From NCBI RefSeq assembly GCF_035943815.1, contig NZ_DASZBU010000015.1:372001-436000 (forward strand): DNA of 64,000 nucleotides, in the 5' to 3' direction. Below the pieces are notes generated by a model. That model saw only the letters and a program-made list of their open reading frames with translations. It had not been told where the DNA came from and searched no databases. A program made the translations under genes and the position numbers. This DNA is from Frateuria_A sp035943815 (GTDB lineage: Bacteria; Pseudomonadota; Gammaproteobacteria; Xanthomonadales; Rhodanobacteraceae). This document shows, piece by piece, positions 54,234 to 63,177 of the stretch; positions within the stretch are counted from its first letter, which is position 1; every line of letters starts with the position of its first letter.

Positions 54234-54268
54234 AAAAAACGGAGCGCCCCGGCGCTCCGTTTTCTTTT
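54234..54268 (+). terminator. Terminator of the 2-oxoacid dehydrogenase operon
   Basis: Stem AAAACGGAGCGCC/GGCGCTCCGTTTT (54236-54248/54251-54263) with the innermost pairs open, then CTTTT. Confidence 0.9.
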
Positions 54269-54316
54269 CACGATCCCGCGCGCACGCTTGGGACTCCCGC
54301 CGACAGGAGGCACCCG

Positions 54317-54700
54317 ATGCACCACAGCCGCCTGAGCACCATCGTGCTCGACTGCCAGCTCGACGATCTGGAACCGGCGATCCGCTTCTGGAGCGCCGCG
54401 CTGGGCAAGCCGGTCGAGGATGCCGACCAGGACGGCGACGGCCGCTACGCCGCACTCGCCACTGCGGACGACGAACCGATCGTCCTACTGCAGAAGGTCG
54501 ACCACGAAAGCCGCGTGCACCTGGACATCGAAACCGACGACCTCGATGCCGAAGTCGCCCGCCTGCAGGCGCTCGGCGCCCGCGCGATCGCCTTCGTCAA
54601 GGAACGCTGGTGGGTGATGCAGGCGCCCACCGGCCACCGTTTCTGCGTGGTGCGCAAGCAGCGTGACCGCTTCGGGCCGCACGTGAACCGGTGGGACTGA
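54317..54700 (+). CDS. VOC-fold glyoxalase/bleomycin-resistance-like protein
   Basis: 127 residues with the vicinal-oxygen-chelate pattern: DLEPAIRFWSAALGKPV, then RVHLDIETDDLDAEVARLQALGA and a final beta strand APTGHRFCVVRKQR. Family members are small metal enzymes or antibiotic-binding proteins; the substrate is unknown. A strong AGGAGG lies 7 bases before the ATG. Confidence 0.8.
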   Translation: MHHSRLSTIVLDCQLDDLEPAIRFWSAALGKPVEDADQDGDGRYAALATADDEPIVLLQKVDHESRVHLDIETDDLDAEVARLQALGARAIAFVKERWWVMQAPTGHRFCVVRKQRDRFGPHVNRWD

Positions 54701-54778
54701 CGCAGAGGTGGGACCGACGCAGGCGCCGTCGCCTGGCCCGGGGAGGCTACGTCGATTCGCGGGCCCGCCGTGAACCGA

Positions 54779-55420
54779 TCAGTAGTCGCGCAGGTCCAGC
54801 ACCAGCAGGCTGCGCACGCTGTAGTCCTGCGTGCCCGCCGGCCAGGGAAGCGCGGCCAGCGCGCGGTCGCCGGCCGACCAGGGTTCGTTGTCCAGCAGCG
54901 CCTCGACCGCCAGCGGGCCATCGGCCCCGCGACGCAGGAACAGCCGCACCCAGTGCATGCACGGCGCCAGCGACTCGAGCTTCAGCGCCTCGGCGATGGC
55001 GCCGCGGACATCCGGCAGGCCGGTGGCGTCCGCGCCCTCCGCCTGCAGGCGGCCGATGAAGGCATCCCAGCTGCGCAGGCCCAGTTCCCATTGCGCCAAG
55101 TCGAGCTTGCGGTCGTCGGTGACGTACCAGCAGGCGGCCAGCAGCACGGCCAAGTCGCCGGCAGCGAAGCGCTCGAGCGCGTCGCAGCAGCCGGCCTGGC
55201 CGGGACCGTTGCCGGCGTAGCTCAGTTCGATCTGGCGCTCCTCGTCCAGCACCAGGTCGATGTCCAGCCGGCCGGGCTGTCCCGCAGATCCGTCCTGCCA
55301 GTGCGCGCGCACCGCGGGAAAGTCGCCGTCGGTCAGCAGCCAGTCTTCGTCCGGCTCCAGTTCCACGTCGTGGCGCTCGAACAACCGCAGCAACAGCTTC
55401 TGTGTATCGACATGGGGCAT
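54779..55420 (-). CDS. DUF6348-like protein
   Basis: 213 residues, acidic and soluble. MPHVDTQKLLLRLFERHDVELEPDEDWLLTDG starts it and it ends DYSVRSLLVLDLRDY. It resembles the uncharacterised DUF6348 family. It lies 8 bp downstream of the small membrane protein gene in the same direction; both follow trpS. The start at 55420 was chosen because the sequence upstream of it overlaps the neighbouring gene. Confidence 0.65.
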   Translation of the reverse strand: MPHVDTQKLLLRLFERHDVELEPDEDWLLTDGDFPAVRAHWQDGSAGQPGRLDIDLVLDEERQIELSYAGNGPGQAGCCDALERFAAGDLAVLLAACWYVTDDRKLDLAQWELGLRSWDAFIGRLQAEGADATGLPDVRGAIAEALKLESLAPCMHWVRLFLRRGADGPLAVEALLDNEPWSAGDRALAALPWPAGTQDYSVRSLLVLDLRDY

Positions 55421-55428
55421 GGCGGGGT

Positions 55429-55752
55429 TCACCGGCGGCGCCACAGCAGATGGCGCAGGAACATCGCACCGCCCAGCACGGCGACGCAGGCGCCGTAGCC
55501 GAGCAGCGCAGGCAGCACCTGCTGCCAGATCGCGCCACTGGCGCGGCCAAAGGTATCCACCTGCGGCGGCGGTGCCGATTCGAAACCGTAGGCGGCGCAC
55601 ATCGCGGCGGCGATGGCCGCCAGCAGCAAGGCGACCCAGTCGAACAACCGACGCGCGGCGGTGCGCGGCAGGCTCTTGGGGTAGGCGAAATAGGCCCAGC
55701 CCAGGATCAGCAACCAGGGCGCGAGCAGCAGCAGTGCCAGATAACGGAGCAT
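55429..55752 (-). CDS. Small two- to three-helix membrane protein, unknown
   Basis: 107 residues with hydrophobic helices at about residues 3-22, 40-58 and 78-98 and a terminal RRR. No family recognised. It starts 12 bp after the trpS stop, so it is likely co-transcribed. Confidence 0.7.
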   Translation of the reverse strand: MLRYLALLLLAPWLLILGWAYFAYPKSLPRTAARRLFDWVALLLAAIAAAMCAAYGFESAPPPQVDTFGRASGAIWQQVLPALLGYGACVAVLGGAMFLRHLLWRRR

Positions 55753-55764
55753 CGGGACGGTCCC

Positions 55765-57123
55765 TCAAGCCGCGCCGGCAAGCTGGTCGAGCGCTATGCG
55801 CAGGCGCTCCAGCGCCTGGTCGCGCGCCTTTCCGTCGGCGTACTCGGGCGTGCTGCCCACCGGCTCGCCGTCGAGCTCCAGCAGCAGCGCGGTCGGCGTG
55901 AGCTGCACCACGGCAGCCGCGGCGCCGAGCTGCTTGAGGCGCTTCTGCGCGGCTCCGGCGGCCTTGGGGTCGTCGAACGCGCGCGAAAGCAGCAATTCCT
56001 CGCCATCGCCGGCGAACAGGCGGAAGCGGAAGCGACCCTGCTCGTCGCGAAAGCTGGCCAGCCGCGGCGCCTTCTCAGCACGCGGCCTGGCCGCGCCCAT
56101 CGCACCCGCGGGCGCATGACTGCCGAGGCCGACCGCCTCGCGCAGCATCGCCAGCTTCGGCGTGGCGATCGCGCGCGCCTTGCGGGCGCCTTCGTGCAGG
56201 ATCTCCTCGATGTGCGCAGGCTGGGCGATCAGCGCCTCGTAGCGCTCGCGCATGGGCGCGATCTGCCCTTCCAAGAGCTCGAACAGCGCCTGCTTGGCCT
56301 CGCCCCAGGCCAGGCCCGTCTGCAACGCCTGGCGGAACGCCATGGTCTGCGCCTCGCCGGCGAAGGCGCGGTAGAGCGTGAACAGCGAGGCATCGTCCGG
56401 ATCCTTCGGCTCGCCCGGCGCTCGCGAGTCGGTCACGATGCGCATCACCGCCTCACGCAGGGCCTTCTTGCCGCCACCGAAGAGCGGGATCGTGTTGTCG
56501 TAGCTCTTGGACATCTTGCGGCCGTCCAGGCCCGGCAGCGTGGCCACCTGCTCCTCGATCTGCACCTCCGGCAGCACGAAGAAGTCCTGTCCATAGATAT
56601 GGTTGAAGCGCTGCGCGATGTCGCGCGCCATCTCCAGGTGCTGGATCTGGTCGCGGCCGACCGGCACCTTGTTGGCATCGAAGGCGAGGATGTCGGCGGC
56701 CATCAGAACGGGGTACATGTACAGGCCCGCGGTGACGCCGGCGTCCGAGTCCTCGCCGGTTTCCACGTTCTTGTCCACCGCCGCCTTGTAGGCATGCGCG
56801 CGGTTGAGCAGACCCTTGGCGGTAACGCAGGTGAGCAGCCAGCAGAGCTCGGGGATCTCGGGGACGTCGGATTGGCGGTAGAACGTCACCCGCTGCGGAT
56901 CCAGCCCGCAGGCCAGCCAGCTCGCCGCGATCTCCAGCCGCGAGCGGGCGATGCGCGCGGGGTCGTCCGCCTTGATCAGCGCGTGGTAGTCGGCCATGAA
57001 GAAGAACGCATCCACGTCCTGGCGCCGGCTGGCGGCGATCGCAGGGCGGATGGCACCGGCGTAGTTGCCCAGGTGGGGCGTGCCGGTGGTGGTGATGCCA
57101 GTGAGAACGCGGATTCGGGTCAT
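55765..57123 (-). CDS. trpS: Tryptophanyl-tRNA synthetase with C-terminal extension
   Basis: 452 residues, about 110 more than the usual 330-340. The class I core has TPHLGNYAGAI (HIGH equivalent, residues 15-25) and KMSKS (near 214). An extra module spans about 372-420 (LASFRDEQGRFRFRLFAGDGEELLLSR) and resembles DUF1508/YegP-type repeats. An Ala/Arg-rich linker joins the two. ATG 57123 gives the family start MTRIRVLTGITTTG. It charges tRNA-Trp; the tail may bind nucleic acid or aid stability. Confidence 0.93.
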   Translation of the reverse strand: MTRIRVLTGITTTGTPHLGNYAGAIRPAIAASRRQDVDAFFFMADYHALIKADDPARIARSRLEIAASWLACGLDPQRVTFYRQSDVPEIPELCWLLTCVTAKGLLNRAHAYKAAVDKNVETGEDSDAGVTAGLYMYPVLMAADILAFDANKVPVGRDQIQHLEMARDIAQRFNHIYGQDFFVLPEVQIEEQVATLPGLDGRKMSKSYDNTIPLFGGGKKALREAVMRIVTDSRAPGEPKDPDDASLFTLYRAFAGEAQTMAFRQALQTGLAWGEAKQALFELLEGQIAPMRERYEALIAQPAHIEEILHEGARKARAIATPKLAMLREAVGLGSHAPAGAMGAARPRAEKAPRLASFRDEQGRFRFRLFAGDGEELLLSRAFDDPKAAGAAQKRLKQLGAAAAVVQLTPTALLLELDGEPVGSTPEYADGKARDQALERLRIALDQLAGAA

Positions 57124-57229
57124 GGCGAGGGATGATGGCAAGGGCAACGCGCGGCAGGAACCGCCAGCCCGCCATGATAGGCGTTGCGGACGCGCCGCGG
57201 TGGATTGCGCTGTTGCGCCGCAGCCGGTG

Positions 57230-58147
57230 TCAGCGGATCAGCGTGGACTTGCCGAACAGCGACTCGACCAGGTCCACCGCCAGCTTGGCGGTCTGGTTGC
57301 GCTTGTCGTAGGCGGGGTTGAGCTCGACGATGTCCAGCGAACCCAGGCGGCCGGTGTCGGCGATCATCTCCATGCACAACTGCGCCTCGCGGTAGGTCGG
57401 GCCGCCGCGCACGGTGGTGCCCACGCCCGGTGCGATCGACGGATCAAGAAAATCGACGTCGAAGCTCACGTGCAGGTGGGTGTTTTCGTCGACGCCGGCG
57501 AGTGCTTCTTCCATCGCGCGCTTCATGCCGATCTCGTCGATGTGGCGCATGTCGACGATCTCCATGCCGGCCTCGCGTACCAGCTTTTTCTCGCCCTCGT
57601 CCACCGAGCGGATGCCGATCTGGCGGAACACCTGCGGCGTGGTCGCCGGCGTGTGGCTGCCCATGCCGGTCAGCTGGGCCGGGCCGTTGCCGCACAGGCA
57701 GGCTACCGGCATGCCGTGGATGTTGCCCGACGGCGTGGCCTGGGCGGTATTGAAGTCGGCATGGGCGTCCAGCCAGAGCACACGCAGCTGTTTCCCGGTG
57801 TCGCGGCAATGGTCGGCCACGGCGGAGATCGAGCCGATCGCCAGGGAGTGGTCGCCGCCGAGCAGCACGGGGATGCGCCCGGCCTGCAGTTCCTGGCGCA
57901 CGGCCGTGTGCACGGCCATGTTCCAAGTCGCCACCTCGTCCAGATGACGGTAGCCCTCTTCCGGCGGCAGCCACGGATTGAGCGGCCCCTGCAGGTTGCC
58001 GCGGTCCATCACCTGCAGGCCGCGCGCGACCAGCCTCTCGGCCAGCCGCGCCACGCGCAGCGCTTCGGGACCCATCGAGGCGCCGCGGTGCCCTGCGCCG
58101 ATGTCGGTGGGTGCGCCGATCAAGCTCACGGTCTGGGTCGCGCTCAT
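57230..58147 (-). CDS. rocF: Arginase
   Basis: 305 residues. Metal ligands are visible in LGGDHSLAIGS, WLDAHADFNT and SFDVDFLDPSIAPGVGT, and the C-terminal part has ELNPAYDKRNQTAKLAVDL. It splits arginine into ornithine and urea with manganese. The arginase motif GNIHGMP separates it from agmatinase. No urease or ornithine genes are near. Confidence 0.94.
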   Translation of the reverse strand: MSATQTVSLIGAPTDIGAGHRGASMGPEALRVARLAERLVARGLQVMDRGNLQGPLNPWLPPEEGYRHLDEVATWNMAVHTAVRQELQAGRIPVLLGGDHSLAIGSISAVADHCRDTGKQLRVLWLDAHADFNTAQATPSGNIHGMPVACLCGNGPAQLTGMGSHTPATTPQVFRQIGIRSVDEGEKKLVREAGMEIVDMRHIDEIGMKRAMEEALAGVDENTHLHVSFDVDFLDPSIAPGVGTTVRGGPTYREAQLCMEMIADTGRLGSLDIVELNPAYDKRNQTAKLAVDLVESLFGKSTLIR

Positions 58148-58387
58148 GCCTGCCTCGTCCGTCCGTTGGCGCCTGCGCGCCGGGGTGATGCGGCAGCAAG
58201 CTCCGAACCGGCACGCGCGCGGTTCATGCTGCCGCCTGAAAACTGCCTGCCGCCGGGTCGCGCCGGCGGGCGACGCTTGCCGGAACCCGTCCGGTCGGGA
58301 GCCGGCTGCTGGCGGCCTGCTAGTGTGCCAGAGAGCGGCCAGCCAGTGCTGGCGCTGCGGTCACTGCAGGCGCACTCGCCGCATGAC

Positions 58388-59431
58388 CTACTCGTCTTCG
58401 TCGGCGGAGGTCAGGTGCCAACCCTGCGCGAGCTCGGCCGGGGACGGGCCGCCCTCGCCCAGCCACTTGCCGACCACTGGCTGGCTGTCGCGCGGCACGA
58501 AGCCGGCGCGTCGCCATCCGGCCAGTCGTTCGTCGGCGATGGCATGTTCCAGCGAGATGGAGGTGTAGCCCTCGCGGCGGGCCGCATGCACCAGAGCCAG
58601 CACCAACGCACCGTCGATGCCGGCCGCGCCGGTCTCGCTCCAGTAGTCGGCTACGCGCAACACCGCGCCGACGGACTGACAGGCGAACCAGGCCCGCAAC
58701 GGGCCACCCGGATGATCGCCGACGAGCAGGTAGCGGGTGCTTGCCAGCGGCGACTCGTCGAAGCGCCAGCGCGCCATGGTCGCATCGCGCACGCCGACCA
58801 GGCCCGCCCCATGCGTACTGGCCCGCCACAACGCATCCATGCGCGGGTCGGCGCGCGCCGACCACTCGGCCCCCGTACGCCGGCGGGCCCGCGGCCGTTC
58901 CCACAGCGCCACGCCTGCATCGAGCAGGCGGCCAAGCGGCCTGGCCAGCCAGCGCGGCAGGTGGCGCTCCAGGTAGGGGCCGTGGCGCAGCACCTTCGAA
59001 TGGCGGACCAGTGCGCCGAGCACGGCGTAGCCCAGGCGCCTGACCACCGGCAGCGACTTGCGGTTGGGGAAGCCATAGAGCAGTTCGTAACGCTCTCCGG
59101 CCGCTTGCACCAGCGCTTCCTGCAGCATCAGCGCCGGCCCCAGGGTGCGATGTTGCGCGGCCACGGCCATATCGGCCAGCAAGCCGGCGCGGATCTCGCG
59201 GCCTTGCCACAGCATGCGCCGCGGGGCGGCCGTGCAGCAGCCGATCGCGACGCCGTGGTGACGCAGCAGCTGCGTCGCCGGCTCGCCGAACGGGCAACGC
59301 CGGTAAAACCAATCGAACTTGCCCGCGTGCCGGGCCGGGTCGCCCAGGCTGCCGTGCCAGATTCCCAGCACGGCTTCGCGGTCGCGCGGCAGATCGGCGG
59401 CCTCCACCCGGTAGCCCGCATCTGCCGTCAT
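58388..59431 (-). CDS. GNAT-family acyltransferase of the ACP/ligase cassette
   Basis: 347 residues, longer than most GNATs. The N-terminal half has acetyltransferase-like features (REAVLGIWHGSL, GLLADMAVAAQHRTLGPALMLQEALVQAA, YGFPNRKSLPVVRRLGY); the rest may be a second, degenerate GNAT fold. It should transfer an acyl group, perhaps from the ACP encoded in the same cassette. Its ATG overlaps the stop of the NadE-like gene (ATGA). Last gene of the cassette; substrate unknown. Confidence 0.75.
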   Translation of the reverse strand: MTADAGYRVEAADLPRDREAVLGIWHGSLGDPARHAGKFDWFYRRCPFGEPATQLLRHHGVAIGCCTAAPRRMLWQGREIRAGLLADMAVAAQHRTLGPALMLQEALVQAAGERYELLYGFPNRKSLPVVRRLGYAVLGALVRHSKVLRHGPYLERHLPRWLARPLGRLLDAGVALWERPRARRRTGAEWSARADPRMDALWRASTHGAGLVGVRDATMARWRFDESPLASTRYLLVGDHPGGPLRAWFACQSVGAVLRVADYWSETGAAGIDGALVLALVHAARREGYTSISLEHAIADERLAGWRRAGFVPRDSQPVVGKWLGEGGPSPAELAQGWHLTSADEDE

Positions 59432-60414
59432 GCCGGCGCTCCGGCGGGCACGTCCTGCAGCAGCAGCGGTGGCAGGTGGAGGTAGCGCGTGCTGCGGCGC
59501 TTGTTGCGGATATCGGCATACACCGCCTCGGCGGCGGCCTCGGAGATGTCCAGCGCATGGCCGAGTTCGGCGGCTGTGCGGCCGTGTTCCAGGGCCCACA
59601 GCGCCCGGTCCATCTGCGCCCAGGGCAGCGCGAAGTAGAACTCGTCCTGGCCCTGGGCGAGGCTGTACGTATCGGTGGTGGGCGCGGCCTGGGCGACGCA
59701 TGCGGGCAGCCCGAGATGCCGCGCCATGCCATAGACCTGGGTCTTGTACAGGTGCGCGATCGGTTTGACATCGGCCGAGCCGTCGCCGTTCTTCACGAAG
59801 AATCCCTGGTCGTACTCCAGCCGGTTGGGTGTGCCCACCACGGCGTAGTTGAGGCGGTCGGCGTGGTAGTACTCCAGCGTCTTGCGCACGCGCTGCTTGA
59901 AGCTGGTGGCCGCCACGATCTGCAAGTAATCGGCCAGTCCCAGCGCACGCTCGTGGGTAACGCCGTGGGGCGAACGGGCGACCAGGTTGAAGTGGTTGAT
60001 GCCGCCTTCGCGCCCGCCGGCGATGACGATCTTCATGCGCCAGTCGTCGGCGTAGTCCGGCAGCACGCGGCGTACGGCTTCGTCGCGCGCGGCGTAGCAG
60101 CCGATGGCGGCCAGCGTGGGCGCGATGTCCACGGTTTCTACGCGCACACCCAGATGTCCGGCCAGGATGCGCGCGTGGCGCGCGCTTTCGTCGGCCGAGT
60201 CGCGCTCGGGAAGGATCAGCGCGAACACGCGCTGCGCGCCCAGCGCGCGCACCGCCAGCGCGGCGCACACCGAGCTGTCCACGCCCCCTGATATGGCCAC
60301 GACCAGGCCGCGCTTGTGCAGCTCGCGCGCCGTGGCCTGGCGCAGCCGCTCGGCGATGCGCTCGGCCTCGGCGGCGTAGTCGAGCGCGAATACGTCCGCA
60401 GTCAGTCCATCCAT
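59428..60414 (-). CDS. nadE: NAD-synthetase-like adenylating enzyme
   Basis: 328 residues. The P-loop SGGVDSS lies at residues 42-48, followed by LPERDSADES, NLVARSP, VVGTPNRLEYDQGFFVKNGDGSADVKPI and TDTYSLAQGQDEFYFALPW. It is of the ammonia-dependent NadE type without a glutaminase domain. In a housekeeping setting it makes NAD. Inside a cassette with an asparagine-synthase-like amidotransferase and an ACP it may instead amidate another carboxylate; this is inference. Confidence 0.85.
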   Translation of the reverse strand: MDGLTADVFALDYAAEAERIAERLRQATARELHKRGLVVAISGGVDSSVCAALAVRALGAQRVFALILPERDSADESARHARILAGHLGVRVETVDIAPTLAAIGCYAARDEAVRRVLPDYADDWRMKIVIAGGREGGINHFNLVARSPHGVTHERALGLADYLQIVAATSFKQRVRKTLEYYHADRLNYAVVGTPNRLEYDQGFFVKNGDGSADVKPIAHLYKTQVYGMARHLGLPACVAQAAPTTDTYSLAQGQDEFYFALPWAQMDRALWALEHGRTAAELGHALDISEAAAEAVYADIRNKRRSTRYLHLPPLLLQDVPAGAPA

Positions 60415-60428
60415 GCCCGGTTCCCCCT

Positions 60429-61316
60429 TCAGGCGCGGCGGGCGAGGAGCGCCCGCACCTCGCCGTGGTCGTCAATCAGTGTGCGCACTTCGTCGTAATG
60501 CGGGTCGCGGCCGAGGCGGCGGGCCATCGCCGGGCCCTGCCCGAGGCCGGCCTCGAACGCCAGCCAGCCGCCCGCGCGCAGCAGGCGCGGCGATTCCTCG
60601 AGCAGGCGCAGCAGGATGCTGACGCCCAGCGGGCCGCCGTCGAACGCCAGTCGCGGCTCGTGCGCGGAGATTTCCGGCGCCATCTGCTCCACCTTCGCGC
60701 TGAGGATGTAGGGCGGCGCGCAGGCGATCAGATCGACCGTGCCGTCGAAGCGCGCGCCGAACGGCGCCAGCAGGTCGCCGCAGCGAAACTCCACGCGTGG
60801 CAGGCCCAGGTGCTCGCGGTTGCGCTCGGCCAGGGCCAGCGCCTCGGCGCTGATGTCTGCGCCGAGCACCTCGGCGGCGGGCACGTGATGGGCAATGGCG
60901 AAGGCCAGGTTGCCCGAGCCGGTGCAGACGTCGACCACGCGCGGCGGGTGGTGCTCCGTGGCCGTCCGAAGCAGTTCGACACAGGCGCGCGCCAGCAGCT
61001 CGGTTTCCTCCCGCGGGATCAGTGCAGCGGAGCCGGCGAGCAGTTCCAGCCCCAGAAAATGGCCGCGGCCAGTGAGGTAGGCAAGCGGCTCGCCAGCAAG
61101 GCGGCGATCGACCAGCCGGGCGAGCGATTGGCGGGCACTGTCGTCGAGCAGCGGCGGCAGTGGATCCCGCGCAGCCGCCACCACCGAGCATGGCTCGCCC
61201 GCCGCGGCGAACCACAGCGCGCGCAACGCGCTGTCGGGTGTTTCCCGGGGCTTGTCCGGCAGCGTCTGCAGCGAGGCGCTGAGGCGGGCGTGCAGCATGT
61301 CGTAGAGATCGTCCAT
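60429..61316 (-). CDS. PrmC/HemK-like methyltransferase with altered NPPY motif
   Basis: 295 residues. The N-terminal helical PrmC-like part ends in GEPLAYLTGRGHFLGLELL and IPREETELL. The SAM motif is VDVCTGSGNLAFAIA. The catalytic region is CAPPYILSAK: Asn of the NPPY motif, which positions the substrate amide in PrmC, is Ala at residue 200. It may have a different substrate (for example a hydroxyl, carboxyl or ACP-bound group) or be inactive as a glutamine N-methyltransferase. The gene lies between the ligase and NadE-like genes with 9- and 14-bp gaps. Confidence 0.85.
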   Translation of the reverse strand: MDDLYDMLHARLSASLQTLPDKPRETPDSALRALWFAAAGEPCSVVAAARDPLPPLLDDSARQSLARLVDRRLAGEPLAYLTGRGHFLGLELLAGSAALIPREETELLARACVELLRTATEHHPPRVVDVCTGSGNLAFAIAHHVPAAEVLGADISAEALALAERNREHLGLPRVEFRCGDLLAPFGARFDGTVDLIACAPPYILSAKVEQMAPEISAHEPRLAFDGGPLGVSILLRLLEESPRLLRAGGWLAFEAGLGQGPAMARRLGRDPHYDEVRTLIDDHGEVRALLARRA

Positions 61317-61325
61317 GGCGAACCT

Positions 61326-62891
61326 TCAGGCAGGAGGCTGTTCGAGCAATGCCTTGCGGCTGACCTTGCCGGTGGCGGTGCGCGGCAGGTCCATGCAGAG
61401 CAGGATCTGCTGCGGCACCATGAAGCTCTCGAGGCGGCGCATGCAGTACGCGCGGATCTGGCCGACGCCCAGCGACACGCCCGACTCCAGCACGACGTAG
61501 GCGCGGATCGCCTCGCCCAGCAGCTCGTCGGGCACCCCCACCACCGCCGCTTCGCGGACACCTTCGACGGCGTGCAACACGTTCTCCACCTCGACCGGGC
61601 TGACCTTCTCGCCGCGCGTCTTGATGATGTCGTCGCTGCGGCCCACGAAGTAGAGGAAGCCCTCCTCATCCATGCGGAACCAGTCGTGCGTGCACAGCAC
61701 GCGCTCGCCGGGAAGCGGGCCCTCCCTGAGCATCTGCGCCGAGAGATCGGGGCGGTTCCAGTAACCCAGCATGACGTGCGGGCCGCGCACGTGGAGGATG
61801 CCGGCCTCGCCCGGCGCCACCGGGCCGCCTGCGACCGAGCGCAGGAACACCTCGGTGCCGGGAATGGCCTTGCCGACCGAGCCCGGCTTGGCCTCCATCA
61901 GCTCGGGCTCCAGGTAGCAGACGCGCTTGCATTCGGTGAGCCCGTACATCTTGTAGAGCAGCGCGCTCGGGAAGATCTCGCGCAGCTTCAGCGCCTGCTC
62001 GTCGGGCAGCGCGGCCGCGGTGTTGGTCACCCGCGTCACGGAGGGAAAGCACAGTCGCTCGCGCCGGTGCGCCGAGAGCAGCATGGCGAAGACGGTGGGC
62101 ACGCCGGGAAACACCGTGACCTCGAACGCGTGCATGCGGGCGAACACCTGCGCGGGGAAGGCGAACGATCGCTCCAGCACCAGCGTCGCACCCAGCTGCA
62201 CGGCCATCAGCCACTGGTACAGGCCATAGTCGAAGGCCAGCGGCAGCGTGCACAGGATGCGCTCGCCCTCGCCCAGCCGCAGGTACTGGATCAGGCTTTG
62301 TGCCGCGAACAGCATGGACTGGTGAGTGTGCATCACCCCCTTGGGCATGCCGGTGCTGCCCGAGGTGTAGATCAGCGCGGCCAGGTCCAGCGCGATGGTG
62401 GCGGGCCGCTCGCACAACGGCGCGGCTGCCTCGATCACTGCATCGAACGCCTCGATCGCGCATCGGTCGGGCAAGCCGCCCGATGCGATGACGCGCAACG
62501 CGGGTCGCGTACCCAGCAACGGCACGAACTCATGCGCGAGGTGGCCGTCGCTGAGCAGCACGCGCGCGCCGGAATCGTCCAGGACGAAGCCGAGCTTGTC
62601 CGACTTGGTCAGCGGATTGACGACCAGAAAGACGCCGCCGGCCAGCAGCGTGGCGAAGACCGCCACCACACAGGGCCAGGTGTTGTCCATGTAGATCGCC
62701 ACGCGATCGCCACGGCCCACGCCACGTTCGGCGAGCGCGCCGGCGAGCCGGCTGGCGGTATCAAGGAGCTGCGCGTAGCTGTAGGCCCGGCCTTCGACAA
62801 CCACCGCCGTGTGCCGCGCGCGCGCCGGGTCGGCGCCGTGCTCGAGCAGCGCCTCGTGCAGCAGCCGGCGCGGGGTAGCGCTTGGCTTCAC
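61326..62891 (-). CDS. AMP-dependent acyl/amino acid ligase (acyl-CoA synthetase family)
   Basis: 521 residues of the ANL family. The P-loop is LIYTSGSTGMPKGV, then YGLTECKR (A5), the hinge DIIKTRGEKVSPVEVEN and the catalytic lysine in RTATGKVSRKALLE. It activates a carboxylic acid as acyl-AMP and should load it on the ACP encoded just upstream. The GTG start overlaps the ACP stop (GTGA). Substrate cannot be read. Ligases of this kind occur in exosortase-associated and secondary-metabolite clusters. Confidence 0.85.
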   Translation of the reverse strand: MKPSATPRRLLHEALLEHGADPARARHTAVVVEGRAYSYAQLLDTASRLAGALAERGVGRGDRVAIYMDNTWPCVVAVFATLLAGGVFLVVNPLTKSDKLGFVLDDSGARVLLSDGHLAHEFVPLLGTRPALRVIASGGLPDRCAIEAFDAVIEAAAPLCERPATIALDLAALIYTSGSTGMPKGVMHTHQSMLFAAQSLIQYLRLGEGERILCTLPLAFDYGLYQWLMAVQLGATLVLERSFAFPAQVFARMHAFEVTVFPGVPTVFAMLLSAHRRERLCFPSVTRVTNTAAALPDEQALKLREIFPSALLYKMYGLTECKRVCYLEPELMEAKPGSVGKAIPGTEVFLRSVAGGPVAPGEAGILHVRGPHVMLGYWNRPDLSAQMLREGPLPGERVLCTHDWFRMDEEGFLYFVGRSDDIIKTRGEKVSPVEVENVLHAVEGVREAAVVGVPDELLGEAIRAYVVLESGVSLGVGQIRAYCMRRLESFMVPQQILLCMDLPRTATGKVSRKALLEQPPA

Positions 62892-63157
62892 GCGCCGCCC
62901 TGCTGCTGGCGCTGGACGAAGGCGACGATGTTGTCCACCGAATCGAAATTCTGCGGCAACATCTGGCTGGCCTTGACCTGCAGGCCGAAGCTCTCCTCCA
63001 GGAACAGCACCACTTCGAGCACGCCGGTGGAATCGATCACGCCGCGATCGAGCAGCGAGACGTCGTCGGCGAGCTCGGACGGATCGCTGCTGAACATCAG
63101 GTTCTCGAGGATGTAATCGCGGACACGCGCCTTCACGTCCATGGTCTGGGTCGACAT
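62888..63157 (-). CDS. Acyl carrier protein
   Basis: 89 residues, acidic. The phosphopantetheine attachment serine is Ser43 in GVIDSTGVLEVV. The helical pattern (DYILENLMF, LLDRGVIDSTGVLEVVLFLEESFGL) is normal for ACPs. The sequence around the serine (DSTG rather than the fatty-acid ACP's DSLD) marks a dedicated carrier. ATG 63157 has GGAG 7 bases upstream; an ATG at 63181 overlapping the previous stop (ATGA) is also possible and would add 8 residues. Confidence 0.88.
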   Translation of the reverse strand: MSTQTMDVKARVRDYILENLMFSSDPSELADDVSLLDRGVIDSTGVLEVVLFLEESFGLQVKASQMLPQNFDSVDNIVAFVQRQQQGGA

Positions 63158-63177
63158 CGGAAGCTCCGTTTGCTGGG

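Noticed and set aside
57065..59485. An 806-codon plus-strand open frame
   Set aside because: It runs antisense through arginase and the GNAT gene; no domain pattern seen.
59428..60414. Treating nadE as simply housekeeping
   Set aside because: Not excluded, but its coupling with a GNAT gene and an ACP/ligase set makes that reading incomplete; kept as an open question in the findings.
60465..63116. An 883-codon plus-strand open frame
   Set aside because: It is antisense to the methyltransferase and ligase genes of the cassette, which carry clear motifs.
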